In this document: piece after piece, positions 44,860 through 54,073 of the stretch | Numbering within the stretch: position 1 is the stretch's first letter | How the letters are laid out: the number at the start of each line of letters is the position of its first letter | NCBI GenBank assembly: GCA_021234155.1 | Contig: JAJEKV010000032.1 | Location: 5,401,835-5,465,834 of the forward strand | Direction of reading: 5' to 3' | Origin: Isoetes taiwanensis | Lineage: Eukaryota > Streptophyta > Lycopodiopsida > Isoetales > Isoetaceae | Length of the DNA: 64,000 nt | The notes under the pieces: model-generated | Database searches by the model: none | What the model was told of the DNA's origin: nothing | The model's input: the letters and a program-made list of their open reading frames with translations, nothing else | Position numbers and translations under genes: made by a program

Positions 44860-46934
44860 CCTTACCGAGCATCTCAACCCGAGAGTAAATCATCTCTCGA
44901 AGCTGAAAAATCTTTGGACAAGGAAACGATGAATCCGTCGAGCTTATTAGCGGTTCCATTATTTAAACACATACGGCATGTTCTACAAGCCAAATAACAT
45001 AGGCATCTCTGAAACTCACCTCTTCACGCTAAATTCCTTGGGCCACTTTGTATCACGGATCCCGCACCTCACCTAGAGTCTTTGCTTCTTACGTAGGTCT
45101 CTTCAAGAGTGTATTCGCATCTAATACTTGTATCATCTGCGATTCTCGCGTATCCCGCTCCATGGCGCCCCAGATGTAGAGTTCCCGTGTCAGCTCCTCC
45201 TCCGCTTCCTACCTTAGTTCGCGTGCTCATCGATCAAATCAATCGCTTGCAATAGGGCCGCTGCGGTCGGGAAAAACACATATGCAAGGCCGGCGCTTAC
45301 CGCGTCAGGGCGCCATTCCTAAGTCGCTAACGGTCGATGCTCCCCTCAAACTTCGAGGTCCCCAATGCCGCGGGAAGATAAACTACGCTCCGCTCACTTA
45401 GTCCCTTGATGTGATTAAATTTGAAATAGTGTTTGGCGGGCTAAAGCCGGCCCGTCTTTGTACCCTTAGCCCGCTTCTTTTCATAAATGATTGCATGTCC
45501 TTAACTTCAAATTAAAGAACACGCCCGATCTTTTTTACATGCAGTCCTAAAACTCACAACGCGTGCGTAGGAGACTTAATTCTGAGAGGGGTCCAAAGAG
45601 GATGAGAGGGCATAAAGACATGACTCAAGAAGCCAAGAAGCGCCGGAGAGGATGCTTCTACCAAATGGCAAGAAGAAGAAGAAGACAAACACCCCGTGTG
45701 AGCTCGAGGTTTTTTTCTTTTGTCGAATACCTTAACCGATCCATCCTTTCTTCTTGCGGCATTCACCTCGGACTCACTTTGGTGATCAACGGCGAACTCC
45801 ATTCTTAAATCATCGAGGGATGGAGACGAGCTTCTTAAACAAAGCAAGCCAGATTCTTGGTGGTATGTCGAGGTATCGACAAGTGGGAAGGAGAAAGATC
45901 TGTTTTCTACACCAAAGGGACAAGAAGAGCTCCCGAGACAAGTACAAGAAAATTGGTGTTGTGCTCTCCGCCTCGCGCCGATTCAAAGCATTTAACACTA
46001 CATGTCGAGGACTTTTGCCGGAAGAGTAAGTTCTATCACACCAAAAAATTAGCAGTTGCAAATTATTCTCACTCTTCCATGAGCAAGGCGAAGGGCACAC
46101 CAAAAAGGCGGTAGCTTTTAAATTGTCGAGAACCTTGGGTGGAAGGATCTGGAAGGGATGAAGGAGGCCTAAACCCTAACATCCGGGGAGCTTGGTATGG
46201 AGATTTCCAGAGTCAGGGAAAAACTGTTCAATACGGGGAGCTTCACTTCTACTGTGCTGAAGACTCTACAACACTCTGCGTTGGGGAATGAAGTTGTGGT
46301 TCATACACAAAAAGTCCACCAAAAACAAAGATGGGGATGATGACACCACACGGGAGGAATCGATGATGGCGAAGGAGACGAAGATATGGTGAGTCCCCAA
46401 ACCTCGATCCGATGAGCGGTCAGGATTTCCTGAGAGAGGGGCACGTAAAAATGGAGCGTCTAGCTCAAGATTATCCGTTGGGAATATCACACAAGCCGCT
46501 TCTTTGGACATTAGGCGGTCAAGGTTTGCACGGGGAGATGCCGCCTTGTTCAACCACGAGGAATTTAATCCAAAGACACATCCGGAGATTCTCAACCCGA
46601 TGGTCGCGACATCCCCGTTGCAGATCCAATGCCCCGCGGATGTCATACCTTTAACAGATCGACCGGTGAGCCGTTCACCGAAGTCCGAGGAAGATCCGAA
46701 GGGAAAAGACGTCCGGTTAAGGTTGTAGACGGTCGGCATTCGGTGAGGGCTGCGCCAAGTATTGCAGACGGGAGAAGGAGGTGCCGCAAAGGATCAAGGA
46801 TAGATATGCCAAGCGAGAGTGCGAGTTCTTTCGGCGGAGACGCCAAAGAATCGAACCGGCCATTAGCCACCGCCGAACACAATAGCGGCCGAAGTGCCAG
46901 CTACGTGGGTAAATAACTCTCTCGAATCTTTCCA
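44860..46934. other. Block between hairpin clusters; no recognised gene
   Basis: Several open frames (45554-45847 -, 45563-45808 +, 45754-46114 +, 46266-46739 -, 46412-46916 +) are Arg/Ser/Lys-rich and overlap each other. None has a motif I recognise. The region could contain 5' exons or introns of the gene ending at 49985, but I cannot connect them. Confidence 0.3.
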
Positions 46935-47223
46935 TTCGACTTCGCAGTCGAAAAGCCCTACCATCCTAACATTTTCCCATTATCATCGGGGGTTTCTCGA
47001 CTCGCGAAGTCGAAAAGCGAGTGGTTCTGAAAATCAAAGGATGTAGAGCTTTCGACTTCGCGAGTCGAAAACCCGTGATAAGTAAAAAGAAAATTAGGCG
47101 TTCAAGGGACTTTCTCATTTCGCCGAAAGCCCTACCATCCTAACATTTTCCGATTATCATCGGGTTTTCACTTCGCGGTGAAAGCGAAAGCTTCCTAACA
47201 CGAAAAATCAAAAGGATGCGAGC

Positions 47224-47245
47224 TTTCGACTTCGCGAAGTCGAAA
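47224..47245. repeat. Perfect 22-bp palindrome, TTTCGA type
   Basis: Arms TTTCGACTTCG and complement. It differs from the TCTCGA type by matched changes in both arms. Confidence 0.9.
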
Positions 47246-47346
47246 AACCCAGATAAGTAAAAGAAAATTAGGCGTTCAAGGGACTTTCGACTTCGCGAAA
47301 TCGAAAACCCGAGCTACTATTTACTGTTTATTGCAGGTTTTTGTAG

Positions 47347-48996
47347 ATGCTTTCATGCTCTGACATTGGTGCATTGACTGAATGCAGCCCTTATCCTGAC
47401 CAGATCATACACGCTAGGCAACAGTGGAAAGCATTGGGTTGTCCTCAGCGTCCTAAAGGAAACAGGGCTCCCTCGGATAAGTGGAAGACCTTTGAGAAAC
47501 TATGCATATGTTCTGGCCCGGAGGGACGAGGAAGATGATGAGGGAGAGGAAGAAGAGGAGAAGAAGAAGAGAACACCAAGGAAAGGCGGGGAGTCCTTCT
47601 CGGACCAATATGACCTCATTCTTAGCAATCGAGGCGGTCGGAGAAATGGACAGAGATATGGGCTCAATGGACAAGAGGCAAGCTGAAGGACAGCAATGGA
47701 GAATTTCCATCCAGGCCGGACCCCAAGTTGTTTGACAAGCAGTTCATGAAGAGGATACAGGGCCTCACGGACAAAGAAACGCTTGACCTGCAAGGCAGAA
47801 TCTTGGATGGAACAATCCTGCTAAGGAAGACTAGGAGTTCTAAAATGCAGGACGCAAAGGATTATGCCACGGTCCCTAAAAGCGGCAAATCGCGTTAGAA
47901 AGAAGGCATCACGGAAGTTACGCAACGTTGCATCTAATGAATACCATGACTTTGATTTTTACAAGGAAAAGGCTGCCCTTGATGAGGAAGACATGAAGGA
48001 ATTGAATCGTCTATGTCAACCCTACATCAACACGAAGCTGAAGCGTAACGTCAAAACCCTTCCTTTCCCTGAACGTGCTATGGCAATTCTGAAGAGGAAG
48101 CTTGGATTCGGGGTGGTCCCATTTAAGGCCGACGATAGCTCCCCCCCATTTCTGGTAACCTTGGGACACAAGGGATTTGGTGGTCTGGAACTGGCACCTG
48201 GACCAGGACCAGTGGCACTATTTGTCATCAATATGATCGAAGACCCCACCCTTTTTATGACAAAGCTGACATAGCCGGCGATGGGTACAAGGCGGTTGCG
48301 GACTTGACCGACCTGGATACTTTCGGTTTCCTTGTCTTTTGCATGCGGGCAATCGGACAACCGCTTTGTCTCCCCAATGGGCAGTGATATTAACTTCACC
48401 AACAAGATCATGTACTCCATATCTGAACTTGATCATGAGTGTAGACTTGGCTTGCGAAGGCACCAAGCTTTGCCAACATAGTTTTGGTTTTGATTTCAAG
48501 ATCGGCTGTAGACCTGGATAAGTGGTGGTCTAGCGAGCATCATTATCTCGACAGGTTCATGATCTCTCAAGAGCAGATGGAACCCTGGAAGGGGGGCAGA
48601 TTTATGGAGGATGTTCCATCGATGGACAAGGTCAGCAAAGATGGTGCGACAGTCCTATACATAGAATTCCTATCCGGCCAAGAGTTATCAAGTACTTCAT
48701 AACCAGCTGGGTCGAGGAAGATCAAATTGTATCGCGAGTGGTACATGAATGGCCTGTTCTCTCGGGGGCTATCTTTGTTTGGAATGAAACCTATATCCGT
48801 GGTTGGAAATAAGGACATGGTTGAAACCATTCGGTCATACCTGGATCTGCTTCATGAGCATTTCAAGGGGAGGAAGACAAATGGAAGCAAAGAAAGACGC
48901 GGCGAGGGACGAGGGAGACCAAGCTGACGTAGACGTGATTGTCGAAGGTTTAGACAAGGATGCTGCCGAACACATTCTTGAGAATCTGAGATTGAG
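47347..48996 (+). pseudogene. Upstream part of the HAD-phosphatase-like gene, frame-broken
   Basis: TTTATTGCAG at 47327-47336 looks like a 3' splice site before this stretch. Coding-like text runs through shifting frames: LARRDEEDDEGEEEEEKKKR (47500-47570), KLFDKQFMKRIQGLTDKETL (about 47725), LDEEDMKELNRLCQPYINTK (47975-48035), VTLGHKGFGGLELAPGPGPV (48150-48215), ISQEQMEPWKGGRFMEDVPS (about 48565) and VGNKDMVETIRSYLDLLHEH (48800-48860). The last 120 bp (48877-48996, AARDEGDQADVDVIVEGLDK, then DAAEHILENLRLR) join in frame to the exon at 49136. No domain is recognised. Either it has several small introns or it is decaying. Confidence 0.45.
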
Positions 48997-49135
48997 GTGA
49001 GTTTACTTTGCTCTATCGGTGTTTCTCGACTCATGAAGTCGAAAAACTTCGTTCCTTTCAATACCTTTTTCTTTTCATTCTCGACTCGCGAGTCGAGAAA
49101 ACTCGTTTCCTTTCTGACAGATGTCATCATTTCAG
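48997..49135 (+). other. Predicted 139-bp intron carrying two palindromes
   Basis: The donor is GAG/GTGAGT at 48996/48997 and the acceptor TTTCAG/G at 49135/49136. Splicing keeps the frame (LRLR-EFHVND). Two family palindromes (49022-49044 and 49078-49099) take up about a third of the intron. An alternative acceptor CTGACAG lies at 49120. Confidence 0.6.
49078..49099. repeat. Perfect 22-bp palindrome in intron
   Basis: Arms TTCTCGACTCG and complement, centre CGCG. Confidence 0.9.
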
Positions 49136-49985
49136 GGAGTTCCATGTCAACGACTCCGGATCATTGTCATTGGATACCGGCGGTTCACGTCGCGAGGAGG
49201 AGAGTGCACTCCACAAAGACAATCCAGAGCAAGACACTGCTCACAGCCAGAAAGGACCCGAAAAGATAATGATCCCGCATTTGGATCCCGATGAACCGGA
49301 AATATGGTCAGAGCCAAACTCAAACCGATCCAAACCGGGTCCCGCCAAGCTTGTAATATTTGACGTCAATGGAGTATTAGCTGCAGTATACCACGATAAA
49401 GACGTCCCCGAGATTAACACCTCGCAGATCCCGACCAGAACGGAGCATAAAATAGTGTATCCGAGGCCTAGAGCTAAGGAAATTATTGAATGGTGCATTG
49501 AACGGGGATTCGAAGTGGGCATATGGTCTTGTATGGCAAAGAAAAATATTGTCAATGTTCTTGGTGTTCTCGGCATTTCAGTTTTGAAGTTCAAGTTCGT
49601 TTGGGGAAGCGAAAGGGTCGAGCATGTGTCGGACCTCGATCCAGCCATCACAAAGGGGAAGCCTATAATGGTGAAAAGGCTGGACAGGGTTTATGAGCAA
49701 TTCCAGGACTATGGCAAACACAACACGCTGATCATAGACGACTCCGCCTACAAGTGCTATCATAACGCGCAAAATACAATCATTGCTAAGCCATATCGAC
49801 CTGAAGAATATGAGACGGATAGGTGGTTGTCCTTCGGACTGTGTCCTGTCTTGGCGGAATCCCTCTTTGCCATTCTTGTCGCCGATGTGATTAGGAACTA
49901 TCCGAGCCTCACGGAACCCGATCCAGAGAGCAAGGCGATCATGAAAGCTATGGACGACAAATATTTTGGTGAACAAGAAGAGTGA
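49136..49985 (+). CDS. FCP1/NIF-type HAD phosphatase-like protein, terminal exon
   Basis: Continuous frame of about 280 codons to TGA at 49985. A linker is followed by a FCP1-homology domain: KLVIFDVNGVL (motif I, nucleophile Asp kept but the second Asp of DxD is Asn), RPRAKEIIEWCIERGFEVGI with WSCM (motif II Ser), IMVKRLDRVYEQF (motif III Lys) and TLIIDDSAYKCYHN (motif IV Asp-Asp), then IIAKPYRPEE. Family members dephosphorylate Ser/Thr in proteins such as the RNA polymerase II CTD. DxN forms are, as I recall, common in plant relatives, so activity is uncertain. Frame and motifs are intact while upstream sequence is frame-broken, so the full gene may be partly decayed or mis-read here. GC content matches the surrounding block. 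Confidence 0.75.
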
Positions 49986-50082
49986 CCTCTGCTTTCAGAT
50001 AGTCAAATTGTGTGAATATTGTAAACAAACGTGAAATGTATTGAACATTTTGTAATGAATATACTTGTATATTGAGTTTTCG

Positions 50083-50116
50083 ATGCCTTTCTCGACTCAC
50101 GAGTCGAGAAAGGCAT
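50083..50116. repeat. 34-bp palindrome with 16-bp arms
   Basis: Arms ATGCCTTTCTCGACTC and complement around a 2-bp centre (AC). It lies about 100 bp after the stop codon of the phosphatase-like gene, close to AATGAAT-type polyadenylation sequence. The flanks ATGCC/GGCAT are palindromic too. Confidence 0.92.
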
Positions 50117-50213
50117 GCTTGTCCTGTTGATGAGACCATTTGTATGTTTGATTGTGTGACTGGATGCAGCCACAATGTATTATGATGATGCTTCTACGTT
50201 GCGTTTCCTGGGC

Positions 50214-50239
50214 CTTTCTCGACTCGCGAGTCGAGAAAG
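50214..50239. repeat. Perfect 26-bp palindrome
   Basis: Arms CTTTCTCGACTCG and complement. Confidence 0.92.
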
Positions 50240-51107
50240 ACACTACTTCCCACGTCATTGGATGCAGTTGTATGGAATGAATGTTCTCCATTGTAATTTG
50301 ATTTCAACATTCTTTTCTTCGTTTTGACTAATGGCACCGTAATTGTTAATCATACTCTCCTTGCTCCAGGTGGTTCAGGCACAGATCCGACACCAGCACA
50401 GATCCCGCTCAGGCATCACAGAGACCGCTCCAGGCGGCACAGATCCCGCTCAAGGCGGAAGAAATACCGTTCTGGCACAGATCCCGGTCACGCTACACTC
50501 TTGCCCGGCCTTTGGGATAAGGTTGCTCGGGAATTCAGAGGTTGCTCGCTACACCCTGGGGATAAAGAACAGGCGAAGAACAAAGAGAAAGTCCAGGAAG
50601 CTCAAAGCATCTTGCAAGCATTGCATAACATCCACGGAGGTTGGGGAAGGAGCATATTCGATGGAAGGTCAGGGAGGCGAGTGGAGAAGTCGGGTGGACA
50701 GGTCGGCCGGTAGCTCCAGAGGCACCTCCACGTGAGGCATTCCACACCCTTCAGGTTGCCCCCAAGGCTTACAGTCGGCGTGAAGAAGCGCCGCTAGTTA
50801 ATCCCCTAAGGTGGACCACCTACGAAGATGATGTAACTGTAGTGACAGCAAGACCACCATGGTCTCTGCGTCCGATGTAAAATACATTGTACCTGTTCAA
50901 TTTATTAATAAAAATTCTTTTTCAACTAGATCTTTGGTTTCAAACTTTAATGAATTTCCTTTGTTTCAGTTGCATTGTTCTTGTTCTCGACTCGCTAACC
51001 AGAGAAAACTGCAGCAAAGCTTGAATGCAGAGTTTTATTCAAAAATTCGAATTAAGGATAGTTTTCGGGTCGGGGTGCTCCTTTTTGTGTAAATTAACAG
51101 GGTTCCG
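50240..51107. other. Right edge of the block, no recognised gene
   Basis: A Q/R/H-rich frame at 50324-50735 contains CAGATCCCG(C/G)TC-type short repeats (50385-50490). A decayed palindrome lies at 50984-51008. No gene recognised. Confidence 0.35.
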
Positions 51108-51128
51108 GAAAAAAGTGGGAATGGAATG

Positions 51129-51330
51129 AGTCCCACTTTAATTAAATACGACTTTTTATCATTCATGCTCCCAATTGACTTATTTTTATCTCGATCTCGT
51201 GGTGATGACAGATTAATCATTGAAGTGATGTATATATATGTAGGTTTATCAAAGATATCTATCATAGTGGTCAAGGTTGTCTTGAATAATTTTCTTTATC
51301 GACTCCCTCGAATTTAGGAAAGTGAGACAG
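51129..51330. mobile_element. MITE-like element, copy 2
   Basis: The left end GTCCCACTTTAATTAAATAC and the right end reversed GTCTCACTTTCCTAAATTCG form imperfect inverted repeats about 200 bp apart. The interior matches 38890-39050. Target duplication not resolved. Confidence 0.55.
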
Positions 51331-51888
51331 TAAAGAGGCCACGACAAACATTTCTTGAATTGACTCACTTATTGGCTGGAATTGTGTCTCTTGAAATTGT
51401 GTGATGCATACGCGGTGCCATAAACAATCTTTCTTTTACAAAAGCCCATTCAACTCTAAAACATATTTATGCTCATAACCTTTCTTCGTGTATCCATGGA
51501 CACTTTTATTTAGATCTTCTAGGATTCACAACTAATCTTCAAAGTGTGCACAAAGCACAAAGTGATATGGCCAGCTACATGGACATGCAAAAATTGTGCA
51601 CAAATGTCAGAGCTAAAGTTTATTTAGTTATTAGATAAATGATAAAGTAAAAATTAAACATTTGGATTAATTGAGATTAAGAGTGATCACCCCATAAGGA
51701 AGATTCCCCTTTCCCTCTTAAATGACTGGCAATGAACATTTGGGGTGTGGATGGCCCATATTGGCACCATATGCCAGAGCAATTGGAAAAACGATCCTAA
51801 TATTTAAGGGTCCCCATATTTCTAATTTTCAATTTATTTTTAATTAACTTCTTCATCATACTTGCCCAATTACTCTAGATTCCAGTCT
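51331..51888. repeat. AT-rich spacer with the inverted partner of 36860-37215
   Basis: 51490-51790 is the reversed copy of the dispersed repeat described at 36860. The rest is featureless. Confidence 0.5.
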
Positions 51889-51893
51889 CGATC

Positions 51894-53323
51894 TGTGATG
51901 TTCCAGCATAATATACGCCCCGAATATGTATATTATAATGCCAATGTTTAACCTAACCCTAAGGGTTTCTATATAAGGGCTTCCCCTTAAACCCTAAACT
52001 TTTTCTTCTCTTTGCATTTAGGGTTTCCCTTGAGCTCCTTTCCCCATCTCGCATTTGGGGTTCTCTTGAGCCATCTCGGCCAAGCTAAGAACCAAATTCG
52101 CATTGCCAGGCTCTGTAAAGCCGCCTTTGCACAACAGATCGTCGAGTAGCAGCCATCTTCAGCAAGATCAGAGACATGGATGCATTCCGAGGATCTAGAG
52201 CAGGTCAAGGACCAGGTAATCAGTCATTCTGTTGTGCAAAGCCGCCTTTGGGCTAGGCAATAAGGTAGTTTAGCATATTCATTCAGCCATAGAGGCCTTG
52301 TAGATCCCAAGATCATAAGCCCTAACAAAGGAACCTAACTCTAGATGTTAGATAGATAGATTAGATGTTGATCTTCATTTCAGTTCTGTGATGATGTTGG
52401 TATTTCACTCTGTGACCTCCATGTATTGGGAAGGGGGGTAGAGGCCTAAAGCCTGTATAGCATATGATTCTAGGCAACCTACTAGTTCCCAATTAGTTGC
52501 GGCCTGTGCACAGGAGCCCACCGGGTTGTGGGTAGAGGGGCCAGACCGGCAGACAATCGGGTACTTGTCCCAACACAGAACGATCCCTCTGGTGTGTAAA
52601 GCCTACCAGGGATCCTTGAGCTAGGCTTAATGGCTTGCCACTGCGTGTGGGCAAGGCATGAGCTCGACACCCGTGGAGTGATGCGTCACTCTCCATTGGG
52701 TTCAAGTCGAATAAGGGCAGTGGCCCTCTAGCCACCTATGTTGGGCATAGAAGCCTCTGGAGAAGAGGCGACTCTCCTCCTACCTCATCGGGGCTGGGGA
52801 GATGCAACCCAGTATTAGCCCTCTTGGCTATGTACCCGGTAGGCTACGGTCAGGTCCTAACACTTTTCAACCCACTCTGCAAAGTGTGCACAGGAGGGGC
52901 GGATGGAGTGGACTACCCTAAGCTATGTTCCTATGCCAGCCAAATCCAATTGCCATGAATTCTGTCTGCAATGACTTCTGGAGGCCCAAGCCGTCAGTCA
53001 TACCCCCTTGAGTCTGAGCCCTGGGCAGGATTTCCCTTTGCTGTTATTGTTCATGATGATGTTGTTGTATTGATGATGTCATAATGTGTTCACCCTTTGA
53101 GGTGATTGTATTGTTATATTGTATTGTATTATGTGCTCATGTTTATTCACGCTTTCGCAGATAGGTCGACCCGAAGGGAGACGGGTGAATGACACATACA
53201 CTCTTTCCTTGCTGGCTCATTCCACTGGGAGTGGTGGATGGCCCCTGCCAGTTTGGCTAACAGGGGGAATGCTCCGTCTTCTGATACGGTGCGTGCACTG
53301 TAGACGAAGCAAGGGACGTCACA
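51894..53323 (+). mobile_element. Solo LTR (1,430 bp)
   Basis: Begins TGTGATGTTCCAGC and ends GGGACGTCACA, with TGTGA/TCACA terminal inverted repeats. CGATC lies directly outside on both sides (51889-51893 and 53324-53328), a 5-bp target duplication. TATATAAG at 51970-51977 is a likely LTR promoter. Its body matches the inverted copy at 58.1-59.6 kb and the 5' LTR at 60.2-61.7 kb in many blocks (for example TTGGGAAGGGGGGTAGAG and GGGCAGTGGCCCTCTAG). No internal sequence remains, which fits loss by LTR-LTR recombination. Confidence 0.9.
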
Positions 53324-53328
53324 CGATC

Positions 53329-53930
53329 ATTGATGCTTTGATGGATGTTCAAGATTGACATCATATAATAAGACCATCAAACTGCTCCACGATTCGATGA
53401 TCAAGATCTTTCTTTTTTTGTTTTCTTTGTAACCTTTGGGATGCCAGAGCCTTAAAAATGGTGAATATGTGGCACTGCAAAAGCCGAATTAATCCTCCAC
53501 TTGCCTGTGATCCAGGACATCACATGTTGGCGCACCTTGAAGAGATATAAAACAATTGCGTCCGCACACCATCTCAGAATTGAAACAAGGAGATGGATCC
53601 ACGAGGAGCATGAAAATAGGATATGTCAATACACTGTCATATGGAGGAAATTGAATGCCACATTCTTTACATTTCTTCAACATTTGCAACTATCCGAGCA
53701 GCGCATGTCGTTTTGATTACGCCTACTCAGTCGCTATATATGCTCTCGCAGACACCTGCAATAATGTATCCTAGAGGTTCTTGATAGGTGAATTCAATTA
53801 TGTTCTACATAGACGCCTGCAATAATGTATCCTGAGGTTTTTGATAGGCGAACTCAATTATGTTTTACATCAATACACGAAGGGGGCACGCCCTAAATGC
53901 CATGTGGTGACCGTCTTGCACAGAATCGGT
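53329..53930. repeat. Spacer with a 61-bp two-copy tandem repeat
   Basis: GACACCTGCAATAATGTATC at 53751 recurs at 53812 (GACGCCTGC...), the pair ending near 53872. An ORF at 53501-53716 has no known motif. Confidence 0.6.
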
Positions 53931-53934
53931 TGTA

Positions 53935-54073
53935 ACTTTCTTCTCGGGTGTCAAAATTTGATGATCTTTGGTGCGTTGGGAAGCTGATTTGGAGAGCTTT
54001 CCGAGATGTTGCTGCATTAGGCATTTCTTTGCTGTTAGACCTGCCAGATTTGCTGTTTTAAATCTCAGCCATT
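53935..54073 (+). promoter_or_regulatory. LINE 5' leader with GGGAAGCT hairpin
   Basis: GTTGGGAAGCT...AGCTTTCC (53978-54002) forms the same type of hairpin as at 17687 and 21802, and again lies about 70-100 bp before the first ORF ATG (54074). It is presumed 5' UTR; internal promoter activity is inference. Confidence 0.45.

Larger units (their letters stand above)
43474..51008. repeat. Dispersed family of short palindromes (TTCTCGACT / AGTCGAGAA)
   Basis: About 17 copies: 43474, 43555, 43626, 44068, 44318, 44472, 44519, 46935, 46993, 47050, 47224, 47285, 49022, 49078, 50083, 50214 and 50984. Each is about 20-34 bp. Arms are built on TTCTCGACT or TTTTCGACT with a complementary second arm, and the central two to six bases vary (CATG, GGTG, CGCG, GGCA, AC). 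Arms change together: TCTCGA pairs with TCGAGA in some, TTTCGA with TCGAAA in others. Copies lie in an intron, downstream of a stop codon and in spacers. I saw no full palindrome of this family elsewhere in the window. Confidence 0.88.
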
